Below, piece by piece: positions 28,555-36,476 of a stretch of 64,000 bases of DNA (positions are counted from its first letter, which is position 1; each line of letters begins with the position of its first letter). This DNA is from Vicinamibacterales bacterium (lineage in GTDB: Bacteria; Acidobacteriota; Vicinamibacteria; Vicinamibacterales; 2-12-FULL-66-21). Location of the stretch: assembly GCA_035699745.1 (NCBI GenBank), contig DASSPH010000032.1, positions 1-64,000 on the forward strand, given 5' to 3'. Under the pieces are notes generated by a model, which was not told where the DNA came from, did not search any database, and saw only the letters and a list, made by a program, of their open reading frames with translations. A program made the position numbers and the translations under genes.

Positions 28555-29334
28555 ATGGATCTCGGACTCACCGACAAAGTGGCGATTGTGACCGGCTCGA
28601 GCCGCGGGCTCGGGCTGGCGAGCGCTCGGGCGCTGGTGGCGGAAGGGTGCCGCGTCTGCCTGTGCGCCCGCGGCGCCGAGCAGCTCGCCGAAGCGGCGCT
28701 CGAAGTGGAGGCCGCGGCGAAGCGCCCGAACATGATCGCCACCGTGCAGGCCGACGTGTCGACGCCGGCGGGGATCGAGATGGTGATGGCGCGCACGATC
28801 GAGACCTTCGGCGGCCTCGACGTCCTCGTCAACAACGTCGGGCGCGCCGCCGGATCCGATCTGCTCGGCACCACCGACGCCGAGTGGCAGGCGGCGTTCG
28901 ACGAGACGCTGTTTCCGGCGATCCGCGCCTCGCGCCTGGCGGTGCCGCACATGAAGGCCCGCGGCGGCGGCGCGATCATCATGATCGCGTCCATCTACGG
29001 CCGCGAGGCCGGCGGACGCATGACCTACAACGCGGTCAAGGCGGCGGAAATCAGCCTCGCGAAGGCGCTCGCCGCCCAGCTCGCGCCGGTGAACATCCGC
29101 GTCAACAGCGTCGCGCCCGGGTCGATCATGTTCAAGGGGGGGTCCTGGCACAAGCGGCAGCAGGCCGACCCGGCCGCCATCGCCGACATGATCGCGCGCG
29201 AGCTGCCGTTCGGCCGCTTCGGCCGCCCCGACGAAGTCGCCGCCGTCGTCGCCTTCCTCGCCTCGCACAAGGCAAGCTGGATCAGCGGCGCGTCGATCGT
29301 CGTGGACGGCTGTCAGAGCCGGAGCAACATCTAG
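28555..29334 (+). CDS. SDR-family NAD(P)-dependent oxidoreductase
   Basis: A 259-residue classical short-chain dehydrogenase. The nucleotide-binding motif TGSSRGLG lies at residues 14-21, the structural NNVG near 98, the catalytic Ser in MIASIYG, and YNAVK supplies Tyr and Lys. PG follows in SVAPGSI, and the C-terminus WISGASIVVDGC is typical of FabG-like enzymes. Cofactor preference is not clear. The gap before it (28520-28554) is purine-rich and contains GCGGCAAGCGG. The gap after it is completely occupied by an AT-rich inverted repeat. Confidence 0.92.
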   Translation: MDLGLTDKVAIVTGSSRGLGLASARALVAEGCRVCLCARGAEQLAEAALEVEAAAKRPNMIATVQADVSTPAGIEMVMARTIETFGGLDVLVNNVGRAAGSDLLGTTDAEWQAAFDETLFPAIRASRLAVPHMKARGGGAIIMIASIYGREAGGRMTYNAVKAAEISLAKALAAQLAPVNIRVNSVAPGSIMFKGGSWHKRQQADPAAIADMIARELPFGRFGRPDEVAAVVAFLASHKASWISGASIVVDGCQSRSNI

Positions 29335-29427
29335 ATTTGGAAATCTGGAAATGTGGGAATTTGGAAATCCAGGAGCATTCGGGTAACGTCCAGATTTCCA
29401 AATTTCCACATTCCCAGATTCCCACAT
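29335..29427. repeat. AT-rich imperfect inverted repeat, sister of the 23226 element
   Basis: Arms of 35 bases (29335-29369 and 29393-29427) match at 31 positions by hand count and are built from the same ATTTGGAAATCTGG-type units as the element at 23226. It starts one base after the SDR stop codon and ends 4 bases before the symporter ATG, so any message through the SDR gene must cross it. It could be a terminator or a ribosome-access hairpin for the symporter. Confidence 0.8.
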
Positions 29428-29431
29428 TCCA

Positions 29432-30775
29432 ATGCTGCAGCCCATCGCCGACGCCGTTCAAGCCGCCGCCGACTGGCTGTTCGTGCCGGTCCTCGTGATC
29501 GTGCTCTTCGGGACGGGTCTGTTCCTCACGGCGCGGCTCGGCGTCGTCCAGGTGCGGCGGTTCGGCGAGGCGCTGCGCGCCTTCTTCGGCGGCCGCGCCA
29601 GCGGCGCCGCCGGCGTGCTCACCCCGTTCCAGGCGTTCATGACCGCGCTGGGGACCACCATCGGCACCGGCAACATCGCCGGCGTCGCCGCGGGCATCGT
29701 GTCGGGCGGACCGGGCGTGCTGTTCTGGATCTGGTGCTACGGCTTCTTCGCGACCGCGATCAAGTTCGCCGAAGCGGTGCTCGGCGTCACGTTCCGCGAA
29801 GCACGGGGCACCCAGGACGTGCGCTCGGGACCGATGTATTACCTGCGCGACGGCCTGAAGTCTCCCGCGCTCGCCATGGCATACGCGGTCGTCGCCGGCA
29901 TTGCCGCGCTGACGACGACGCCCTTCACGCAGACGAATTCGATCGCGCTGGTGATGCACACGCAGGTGGGGGTGCCGAGGTGGGCGTCGGGCCTGGCGAT
30001 CGCGGTGCTGACGTGGCTGGTGATCATCGGCGGCATCCGCTCGATCGGCCGCGCGTTCGAGAAGCTGGCCCCGGCCAAGGTCGGAATCTACCTCGTCGGC
30101 AGCCTGATCGTGATCGTGTCGTTCGCGTCGCGGCTCCCCGACGTGCTCGCGATGGTGTTCCGCGAAGCGTTCACGACGCAGTCGGCGATGGGCTTCGGGA
30201 TGTTCACGGCGATCCGGTATGGGCTCGCCCGCGGACTCTACGCGAACGAAGCGGGCTATGGGACGGCAGCGGTCGCCTACGGCACGGCGCAGACCACCCG
30301 GCCGGCGCAGCAGGGGCTCAACGGCGTCATGGAGACGTTCATCGTCTCGTTCGGCACCTGCACGCTGACGGCGCTGGTGGTGATGCTGTCCGGCGTGGTC
30401 GACTGGAGCCTGCCGGCGGGCGAGCGGGCCACGAGCACCGCGGCGGTCGGTCTCGCGTTCGATGCGGTGATGCCCGGCGGCGGGTACCTGCTCGCGTTCT
30501 GCGTGTTCCTCTTCGGCTACGGCACGCTGATCGGCTGGGCGTATTACGGCGAGCAGTTCCTTGCCTACTGGCTCGGGCCGCGCGTCGTGATGCCGTACCG
30601 GTGGATCTACTGCCTGCTGATTCCCTTGGGCGCGGTCGCGAAGGTCAATCTGGTGTGGGCGTGGGGGGACCTGATGAACGCGCTGCAGATCTTCCCGAAC
30701 CTGATCGGCGTGCTCGCCTTGAGCCAGATCGCCGCCAACGCGGCAAAGGCATCGGGCGATCGGGCCATCGGGTGA
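29432..30775 (+). CDS. Sodium:alanine/glycine symporter (AGCS family)
   Basis: A 447-residue polytopic membrane protein of the alanine-or-glycine:cation symporter family, which imports small neutral amino acids with Na+. The family signature is clear: ALGTTIGTGNIAGVAAGI followed by GPGVLFWIWCYGFFATAIKF, then SGPMYYLRDG and EAGYGTAAVAYG. About eleven hydrophobic helices can be traced. The last residues (SGDRAIG and the stop) are encoded by the beginning of the 8-base tandem repeat at 30751, so the repeat has supplied the end of the gene. The immediate upstream sequence is the AT-rich palindrome; no ordinary promoter is visible. Confidence 0.92.
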   Translation: MLQPIADAVQAAADWLFVPVLVIVLFGTGLFLTARLGVVQVRRFGEALRAFFGGRASGAAGVLTPFQAFMTALGTTIGTGNIAGVAAGIVSGGPGVLFWIWCYGFFATAIKFAEAVLGVTFREARGTQDVRSGPMYYLRDGLKSPALAMAYAVVAGIAALTTTPFTQTNSIALVMHTQVGVPRWASGLAIAVLTWLVIIGGIRSIGRAFEKLAPAKVGIYLVGSLIVIVSFASRLPDVLAMVFREAFTTQSAMGFGMFTAIRYGLARGLYANEAGYGTAAVAYGTAQTTRPAQQGLNGVMETFIVSFGTCTLTALVVMLSGVVDWSLPAGERATSTAAVGLAFDAVMPGGGYLLAFCVFLFGYGTLIGWAYYGEQFLAYWLGPRVVMPYRWIYCLLIPLGAVAKVNLVWAWGDLMNALQIFPNLIGVLALSQIAANAAKASGDRAIG

Positions 30776-30835
30776 TCGGGCCATCGGGTGATCGGGCGAT
30801 CGGGCGATCGGGTGATCGGGTGATCGGGTGATCGG
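30751..30835. repeat. Tandem 8-base repeat ATCGGG(C/T)(G/C)
   Basis: Ten complete copies and a partial one of an 8-base unit run without interruption, varying only at the last two bases. The array begins inside the symporter gene and provides its stop codon, then fills most of the gap before the helicase gene. The unit number could vary between strains by slippage. Confidence 0.88.
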
Positions 30836-30847
30836 CGCTTTCGCCTA

Positions 30848-30876
30848 TTGATCGCCGGGCGGCGGCCTGCTACGAT
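30848..30876 (+). promoter_or_regulatory. Candidate promoter for the mrfAB-like operon
   Basis: TTGATC (30848-30853), a 17-base spacer and TACGAT (30871-30876) lie between the tandem repeat and the helicase start at 30903. Position and spacing fit a housekeeping promoter. Confidence 0.45.
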
Positions 30877-30902
30877 CCCCCCGCAACCGTCCCCGATATC
30901 CC

Positions 30903-33386
30903 ATGGCCTCTCTATCACTTCCGGTCCTCAGCGGCGACAAGGATCAGCTTCTGCAGCAGGCCCTTGGGCGGCTGGCGGCCTCGCCGCGGCCTGGCGGGGC
31001 GGAGGCCGACCCCATCGTGACGGCGACACGGCGGCTGCCCGCGGTCGGCGCGAGCTACGCGCCGTTTCCGGGCAATGTCGATGACCGGCTGGTGAACGCG
31101 CTCGCGGCGCGCGGCATCGAGCAGCTCTACACCCACCAGGCAGAAGCGTTCGCGCACGTGCTCGCGGGGCGCAACGTCGTGACGATCACGCCGACGGCGT
31201 CGGGAAAGACGCTCTGCTACAACGCGCCGGTGCTCGACGCCATCCTCAAGGATCCGTCCACCCGCGCGCTGTATCTGTTCCCGACCAAGGCGCTCGCGCA
31301 GGATCAGCTCGCGGAGCTGTACGCGATGACGGAGTTGATCGCGGCGCGGGCGCGAGAAGCGGACGCGGCGTCGCCCGACATCGGCGTGTTCACCTACGAC
31401 GGCGACACGCCGTCGGATGCCCGCCGCGCGATCCGCGGCAAGGCGCATGTCGTGCTCAGCAACCCCGACATGCTGCACTCGGGGATCCTGCCGCACCACC
31501 CGCGATGGGGGAAGCTGTTCGAGAACCTGAAATTCGTCGTCATCGACGAGCTCCACGCGTACCGCGGCGTGTTCGGCAGCCATCTCGCGAACATCGTGCG
31601 GCGGCTGCGCCGGGTCTGCCGCCACTACGGATCGGATCCGGTCTTCATCTGCTCGTCGGCGACGATCGCCAACCCGCGCGAGCTGGCGGAAGCGCTCACC
31701 GGGAAGCCGTTCGAGCTGATCGCGCAGAGCGGCGCGCCGCGCGGCGAGAAGTTCTTTCTGTTCGTGAACCCGCCGGTGGTCAACGCGCAGCTCGGCATCC
31801 GCCGGTCGTATCTCTCGGAATCGCGCCGCGTCGCGCTCGAGTTCCTCAAGCACAACCTGCAGCTGATCCTGTTCGCCCAGAGCCGTCTCGCGACCGAGAT
31901 CCTGACGACGTACTTGAAGGATGCGTATCACGGCCCGCCCGGCGCATCGGACGTGATCCGCGGCTATCGCGGCGGGTACCTGCCGAACCGCCGCCGCGAG
32001 ATCGAGCGCGGACTGCGCGAAGGGGCGGTGCGCGCCGTCGTCTCGACCAGCGCGCTCGAGCTGGGCATCGACATCGGCGCGCTCGACGTCGCGGTCATGG
32101 CCGGCTATCCGGGGACGATCGCGGCGACCTGGCAGCGCGCCGGGCGCGCCGGGCGGCGCGCCACGCGCTCGGCGGCGGTCCTCGTCGCGAGCAGCGCGCC
32201 GATCGATCAGTTCATCATCCGCAATCCGTCGTACTTCTTCGACGCCTCGCCCGAGCACGCGCTGATCAACCCCGACAATCTGCACATCCTGCTCGACCAC
32301 GTGAAGTGCGCCGCGTTCGAGCTGCCGTTCGCGACCGACGAGGCGTTCGCGGCGGCGGGTGGGGCCGAGACGGTCAACGTGCAGGAAATCCTCTCCGTGC
32401 TTGCGGAGGAAGGCTTCGTCCACCAGGCGGACGGCCAGTGGAACTGGACCCACGAATCGTATCCGGCCGACGCGGTCAGCCTGCGCAGCGTCTCGTCCGA
32501 CAACTTCGTGGTCGTCGACACGACGCGCGGCGAGCGCGTCATCGCCGAGACCGATTTCACCAGCGCTCCCGCGATGCTGCACGAGAAGGCGATCTACATC
32601 GTCGAAGGGCAGCTGTTCCAGGTGGATCGCCTGGACTTCGAGGGGCGCAAGGCGTACGTGAGCAGCGTCGACTGCGACTACTACACCGATGCCATTACGT
32701 ATACGAAGGTGACGATTCTCGACACCTTCGCGTCGGACGCCGGACATCCGGCGCCGAGTGCGAGCCGCAGATCGCACGGCGAAGTACACGTCGTGTCCCG
32801 CGTCGTCGGGTTCAAGAAGATCAAGTTCTACACCAACGAGAACGTCGGCTCCGGCGAGCTGGATCTGCCCGAGCAGCAGATGCACACCTCGTCGTACTGG
32901 CTGACGATTCCGGCGGCGCTCATGGGCGCGCTGCCGTACGGCACGGACGATCGGCGGGACGGCGTGGTCGGCCTCGCCTTCGCGATGCGCCATGTCGCCC
33001 AGCTGCTGCTGATGTGCGATCGCCACGACATCGGCGTCTCGATCGACGGCGGGTCGCTCGACCGGAACACCCGCACGGGCGGACGCGGCGGCGTGCCCGA
33101 CGCGCTCGCCGCCGATCCCAACGTCTTCATCTACGACAACTATCCCGGCGGCATCGGTTTCAGCCGGCCGCTGTTCGAGATGCACGGGCTGCTCCTGGAG
33201 CGCACGCGCGAGCTGATCGGCAGCTGCCCGTGTGCTTCGGGATGTCCGTCCTGCGTCGGGCCGGAGGGGAATACCGGCCCGCATGCGAAGGACGTCGCCT
33301 CGGCTCTCCTCGATCGCCTGCTCGGCGGCCGAACCGGGGTGCGGGGCGGAGGCCCGCCTGACCACGACGAGGTCGTGCCGTTCTGA
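30903..33386 (+). CDS. mrfA: DExH-box helicase with C-terminal DUF1998 and Cys cluster (MrfA/YprA-like)
   Basis: An 827-residue superfamily 2 helicase. Motif Q/I lie in YTHQAEAFAHVLAGRNVVTITPTASGKT (Walker A about residues 96-102), motif II is DELH near 215, motif III is CSSATIAN, and domain 2 has STSALELGIDIGALD and WQRAGRAGRR. The C-terminal DUF1998 region ends in a four-cysteine cluster (CPCASGCPSC, about residues 775-785), matching the Zn-binding site of Bacillus MrfA (YprA). MrfA works with the exonuclease MrfB in an excision pathway for mitomycin-type adducts. The neighbour here is an MrfB-like exonuclease overlapping by one base, which strongly supports the assignment; activity in this organism is inferred. 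Confidence 0.9.
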   Translation: MASLSLPVLSGDKDQLLQQALGRLAASPRPGGAEADPIVTATRRLPAVGASYAPFPGNVDDRLVNALAARGIEQLYTHQAEAFAHVLAGRNVVTITPTASGKTLCYNAPVLDAILKDPSTRALYLFPTKALAQDQLAELYAMTELIAARAREADAASPDIGVFTYDGDTPSDARRAIRGKAHVVLSNPDMLHSGILPHHPRWGKLFENLKFVVIDELHAYRGVFGSHLANIVRRLRRVCRHYGSDPVFICSSATIANPRELAEALTGKPFELIAQSGAPRGEKFFLFVNPPVVNAQLGIRRSYLSESRRVALEFLKHNLQLILFAQSRLATEILTTYLKDAYHGPPGASDVIRGYRGGYLPNRRREIERGLREGAVRAVVSTSALELGIDIGALDVAVMAGYPGTIAATWQRAGRAGRRATRSAAVLVASSAPIDQFIIRNPSYFFDASPEHALINPDNLHILLDHVKCAAFELPFATDEAFAAAGGAETVNVQEILSVLAEEGFVHQADGQWNWTHESYPADAVSLRSVSSDNFVVVDTTRGERVIAETDFTSAPAMLHEKAIYIVEGQLFQVDRLDFEGRKAYVSSVDCDYYTDAITYTKVTILDTFASDAGHPAPSASRRSHGEVHVVSRVVGFKKIKFYTNENVGSGELDLPEQQMHTSSYWLTIPAALMGALPYGTDDRRDGVVGLAFAMRHVAQLLLMCDRHDIGVSIDGGSLDRNTRTGGRGGVPDALAADPNVFIYDNYPGGIGFSRPLFEMHGLLLERTRELIGSCPCASGCPSCVGPEGNTGPHAKDVASALLDRLLGGRTGVRGGGPPDHDEVVPF

Positions 33387-34732
33387 TGGATCTCACCTCG
33401 CGGCTTCGATCCATCGTGCGGCCGTCCGGCGCGCCGGTGCGGGAGCTGACCTACGAGCCGGATACCGGCCGCTACGAGGCCACCGTCGATCTCGACCGCG
33501 TCGCCGACGTGCTCGCCGGCCGTGTCGTCACCAACCGCTTCGGCCGCGCGCTGATCGTCGACCGCCGCTACGAGTCGGATCGCTTTCACGGAACGCGCCG
33601 CGTCGGCGAATGCGAGGTGCCGGATGGAGAGACGCTGCGGCTGCTCGATCCCGCGCTGCCGCCGAACGATTCGCTCGCGCCGGGAGAGAAGACCGTCTTC
33701 GTCGACCTCGAGACGACCGGCTTGAGCGGCGGCGCCGGCACGGTCGCGTTTCTCGTCGGCTGCGGCTGGTTCGACATGGGCGCGTTCCAGGTCCGCCAGT
33801 TCCTGCTCACCAGCTATGCGGCGGAGCGGGCGCTGCTCGACGCCGTGGCGAGCTGCTTCGACGGCACGTCGCTGCTCGTGACCTATAACGGCAAGACGTT
33901 CGACGTGCCGGTGATGGAGACGCGGTGGATGTTCCACCGCATGCGGATGCCGCTCGAATCGGTCCGTCACTTCGACATGCTGCATCCGGCCCGGCGCCTG
34001 TGGCGCTCGCGCGACGGCGCCGACGGCTTCACCGATCGGTTGAGCGGCGGCGACGACGGCGGCTGCCGGCTGTCGACGCTCGAGCGGGTGCTGTGCGGGG
34101 TGCGCCGCGTCGGCGACGTGCCCGGGCTCGAGATCCCCGGGCGCTACTTCCGCTTCCTGCGGACGGGAGACGTGCGTCCGCTCGAGGCGGTGCTCGAGCA
34201 CAACCGGCTCGATCTGATTTCGCTTGCAGCCGTCACCGCGCACGCGGTGCAGCTGGTCGAAGCCGGCACGCCGCTGTGCCGCGATGCGGCCGAGACGCTG
34301 GCGCTCGGCAAGGTGTACGAGCGCGCCGGCTGCACCGACCGCGCGATCGACGCGTATCGCCGCGCCGCCGCCGCGCCGGGCGCGCACGTCGACGTCGTCG
34401 CCGAAGCCATCTACCGCCTGGCCATCCGGCTGCGCCGCGACCGGCGTTTTGCGGAGGCGGCGGACTGCTGGCGCCGCCTGCTGGACGTGAAGCAGGGGAG
34501 GAGCGGACGGCGGAGCGCGCTGCTGGCGCCGCTTCGGCAGGTGGCGGTCGAGGCGCTGGCGATTCACCACGAGCACCGCGAGCGCGACTACGCCGGCGCG
34601 CGCGAGCTCGCGCTGCAGCTGCTCGACGAGGCGGACGGCGCCGCCGCGCGCGTCAAGACCGACACGACGCGCCGGCGTCTCGCCCGCCTCGAACGCAAGC
34701 TCTCCACTTTTAGCGCGCCGCTGCTCGACTGA
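33386..34732 (+). CDS. mrfB: DEDD-type exonuclease with TPR tail (MrfB/YprB-like)
   Basis: A 448-residue protein whose start ATG shares one base with the helicase stop (TGATG), so the two are translationally coupled. The ribonuclease-H-like exonuclease core carries DLETTGLSGGAGT (DxE, Asp near residue 107), TYNGKTFDVPVMETRW (second Asp) and HNRLDLISLAAV (third Asp), the DEDD set. The C-terminal part reads as TPR-like helices (ALGKVYERAGCTDRAIDAYRR). This domain order is that of Bacillus MrfB (YprB), partner of MrfA in processing DNA crosslink or mono-adduct damage. The residues before about 100 are not recognised. Confidence 0.87.
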   Translation: MDLTSRLRSIVRPSGAPVRELTYEPDTGRYEATVDLDRVADVLAGRVVTNRFGRALIVDRRYESDRFHGTRRVGECEVPDGETLRLLDPALPPNDSLAPGEKTVFVDLETTGLSGGAGTVAFLVGCGWFDMGAFQVRQFLLTSYAAERALLDAVASCFDGTSLLVTYNGKTFDVPVMETRWMFHRMRMPLESVRHFDMLHPARRLWRSRDGADGFTDRLSGGDDGGCRLSTLERVLCGVRRVGDVPGLEIPGRYFRFLRTGDVRPLEAVLEHNRLDLISLAAVTAHAVQLVEAGTPLCRDAAETLALGKVYERAGCTDRAIDAYRRAAAAPGAHVDVVAEAIYRLAIRLRRDRRFAEAADCWRRLLDVKQGRSGRRSALLAPLRQVAVEALAIHHEHRERDYAGARELALQLLDEADGAAARVKTDTTRRRLARLERKLSTFSAPLLD

Positions 34733-34800
34733 CGGCGCCGGTCCATTTCCCAATTCCCAAGACCAAATAACTCCCGACTCCCAAGGCGGCGAACTTCCAA
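34733..34800. other. Pyrimidine/adenine-rich low-complexity gap
   Basis: Between the exonuclease stop and the padR promoter lie runs like TTTCCCAATTCCCAAG and ACTCCCGACTCCCAAGG. They resemble one arm of the AT-rich palindromes at 23226 and 29335 without the other arm. No gene or terminator is seen. Confidence 0.3.
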
Positions 34801-34809
34801 CGCCGGCGT

Positions 34810-34837
34810 TTGACAGTTGCTACGTTTCGCGTAATAC
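34810..34837 (+). promoter_or_regulatory. Promoter of the PadR regulator gene
   Basis: A perfect TTGACA (34810-34815) and TAATAC (34832-34837) are separated by 16 bases. The -10 box lies inside the left arm of a palindrome, so binding there would block the polymerase. Confidence 0.7.
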
Positions 34838-34856
34838 TACGTTGTACGTATTACGC
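34829..34856. promoter_or_regulatory. Palindromic operator overlapping the padR promoter
   Basis: Nine-base perfect arms GCGTAATAC (34829-34837) and GTATTACGC (34848-34856) flank a 10-base centre. The site covers the -10 box and the expected transcription start and ends 12 bases before the ATG. Position and symmetry suit autorepression by the dimeric PadR protein encoded next. Confidence 0.7.
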
Positions 34857-34868
34857 AGGACGGAGTAG

Positions 34869-35195
34869 ATGGCCAGGGACACGGACGCGCTCGACGACTT
34901 CGGCCGGTTTGCGGAGCCGGCGCTCATGATTCTCATCAGCCTGGCGGACGGGCCGAAGCATGGCTATGCCATGACCGACGACATCGAGCGGGTGTCGGGC
35001 GTGCGCTTCGGGCCGGGGACGCTCTACGGCGCGGTCACGCGGCTCGAGGGGCGCGGCTTGATCGCGCGCCTCGACACTGAAGACCGGCGGCAGCCCTACA
35101 AGTTGACGGCACTGGGGGAGCGGGCGCTGCGCGCGCGTCTCGCCAGCCTGCAGGCAGTGGCTCGCGTGGGCCAGAGGCGGCTGGCCGGCGCGTGA
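34869..35195 (+). CDS. PadR-family transcriptional regulator
   Basis: A 108-residue winged-helix regulator. The family core is visible: PALMILISLADGPKHGYAMTDDIERVSG followed by FGPGTLYGAVTRLEGRGLIARLD and RRQPYKLTALGERALRARLA. It is a short PadR with only a brief C-terminal helix, as usual for the PadR-s2 type. GGACGGAG before the ATG is the ribosome binding site. The gene is preceded by a strong promoter buried in a palindrome, pointing to autoregulation. Its stop overlaps the start of the following membrane-protein gene (GTGA), so both are made together. The inducer is unknown. Confidence 0.93.
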   Translation: MARDTDALDDFGRFAEPALMILISLADGPKHGYAMTDDIERVSGVRFGPGTLYGAVTRLEGRGLIARLDTEDRRQPYKLTALGERALRARLASLQAVARVGQRRLAGA

Positions 35196-35716
35196 CCTGG
35201 CTGCTGGCGCTCTACCCGCGCCGCTGGCGCCGCCGCTACGGCGCCGAAGTCGCGGAACTGCTCGCCGGACGGCGGTTCTCCGTTCGTCTCGCCATCGATC
35301 TCGCCGCCGGCGCGATCGACGTGTGGCTGCACCCGGCGCAGACGCTCGCGGCGGCCTCCGCCGCCGCTTCGGGAAAGGACGAGACGACGATGCTGAACAG
35401 GATTCTGCGGTTCGACTGCGCGGGGGCCTACGGGCCCGGCGTGTCGAAGGAGGACGCGTGGAAGGCGGGGCTGTCGATGGTTGTCGTCACCCTGGCCCTC
35501 ACGGCGGCGTGGCTCCCGCTTCGCCTGAGCGTCGGGGAGCACCCGGTCGTCGACTCGATCGGCATGATGCCGTTCTTCGTCGGGCTCGTGGTGTCGATGC
35601 GCTACACCTACCTGAAGGGGCGCTCGCCCGCGGTCCAGGCGGTCTTCATCGGGGGGGTGACGCTGGCGCTCACCCTGGTCTTCCTCGCCGCCGGCCTGAT
35701 CGCCGCGCGGATCTGA
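35192..35716 (+). CDS. Small membrane protein coupled to PadR
   Basis: A 174-residue protein starting at GTG within the overlap GTGA with the padR stop. The N-terminus WLLALYPRRWRRRYGAEVAELLAG is a stretch I associate with prefix segments of acidobacterial permeases and PadR-linked membrane proteins. It is followed by a linker and three or four hydrophobic segments (LSMVVVTLALTAAWLPL, GMMPFFVGLVVSM, AVFIGGVTLALTLVFLAAGL). The coupling implies that PadR controls its dosage, possibly in an envelope-stress role, but nothing shows its activity. Alternative: a truncated ABC-permease prefix protein. Confidence 0.75.
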   Translation: MTWLLALYPRRWRRRYGAEVAELLAGRRFSVRLAIDLAAGAIDVWLHPAQTLAAASAAASGKDETTMLNRILRFDCAGAYGPGVSKEDAWKAGLSMVVVTLALTAAWLPLRLSVGEHPVVDSIGMMPFFVGLVVSMRYTYLKGRSPAVQAVFIGGVTLALTLVFLAAGLIAARI

Positions 35717-35735
35717 GCGGCGCCGGCGAGGGCGG

Positions 35736-35776
35736 AAAAAAAGAACGCCACGGTCTCCGGTGAGCCCGTGGCGTTC
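35736..35776 (-). terminator. Rho-independent terminator of rpmE
   Basis: On the minus strand an 11-base-pair perfect stem (GAACGCCACGG, arms 35766-35776 and 35743-35753) is followed directly by seven T (35742-35736). It lies 25 bases after the L31 stop codon. The stem also faces the end of the plus-strand membrane-protein gene but has no T-run on that side. Confidence 0.9.
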
Positions 35777-35800
35777 GAGAGAGCCGGAGGTTGCGCGCCG

Positions 35801-36079
35801 TCAGCGCGCAGCGGCCTTCTTCGCGGCGGCGGTCTTCGCCGTCTTGGCGGTCTTCGCGGCGGCCTTGCGGGTCTCCGAGGTCTGCGCGCCGAAGCGCTTC
35901 GTGAACCGCTCCACGCGTCCTTCGGTGTCAATCAGCTTCTGCCGTCCGGTGAAGAACGGATGACAGTTGTTGCAGATCTCCAAGTGGAGCTCAGGCTTGG
36001 TGGACCTGGTCTTCCACGTGGCCCCGCAGGCACACCGCGCCTCGATGTCGTAGTACTTCGGGTGAATGGCTTCCTTCAC
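35801..36079 (-). CDS. rpmE: 50S ribosomal protein L31 with basic C-terminal tail
   Basis: A 92-residue L31. The body (residues 1-70) has [19 protein letters not shown] and [18 protein letters not shown]; the CxC and CxxC pairs form the zinc site of the Zn-containing (type A) form. After VERFTKRFG the protein continues into a lysine/alanine/threonine tail ([16 protein letters not shown]) of about 20 residues, longer than the usual L31 end. It starts at GTG with AAGGAG six bases upstream. An extended -10 box lies at 36112-36120 and an intrinsic terminator follows. The gene is monocistronic. Confidence 0.95.
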   Translation of the reverse strand: MKEAIHPKYYDIEARCACGATWKTRSTKPELHLEICNNCHPFFTGRQKLIDTEGRVERFTKRFGAQTSETRKAAAKTAKTAKTAAAKKAAAR

Positions 36080-36111
36080 AGTGCGCTCCTTGGGTGCTCC
36101 GGGAAAACTTC

Positions 36112-36120
36112 AGTATAACA
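36112..36120 (-). promoter_or_regulatory. Extended -10 promoter element of rpmE
   Basis: On the minus strand the sequence reads TGTTATACT, a TGn extended -10 box, 33 bases before the GTG start of rpmE. No good -35 hexamer is seen, consistent with an extended -10 promoter. Confidence 0.5.
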
Positions 36121-36127
36121 CTCTGGT

Positions 36128-36475
36128 GAGTCGCTTCGCTCCCTGTCGGGCAGGGGACTATGGGCCGCGAAGGGACTCGCTGCGCTCGCCGTCGGGCCGG
36201 ACGACCGCAACCCTGAGCCCGACCGGGAGCGCCGCGACGCCCCCGCCCGACAGGGAGCGCCGCGACTCTCTTCTCAGCCCTTAGCCCCCTGCCCGATAGG
36301 GAGCGAAGCGACTTGCCCCCCTGCCCGACAGGGAGCGCAGCGACTCTCTTCCCAGCCCTTAGCCCCCTGCCCGACAGCGAGCGCAGCGACTCTCTTCCCA
36401 GCCCCGAGCCCCCCGCCCGTTGCCCCCCTGCCCCCAGCCCTTAGCCCCCTGCCCGACAGGGAGCGAAGCGACTCT
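36128..36475. repeat. Array of degenerate palindrome-containing repeats
   Basis: The 397-base gap between rpmE and the aldo/keto reductase contains no gene. About eight copies of a unit with core GCCCGACAGGGAGCGAAGCG fill it. Two copies at the left (36128-36156 and about 36174-36198) are inverted relative to the rest (near 36217, 36245, 36287, 36319, 36365 and 36446). Copies are separated by variants of CTCTCTTCCCAGCCCTTAG. Copy spacing is irregular and copies differ at several bases, unlike CRISPR. The sequence has no promoter-like feature. Confidence 0.75.
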
Positions 36476-36476
36476 C

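Noticed and set aside
36128-36475. CRISPR array
   Set aside because: Repeats are degenerate, occur in both orientations, spacers are not unique or of even length, and there are no cas genes.
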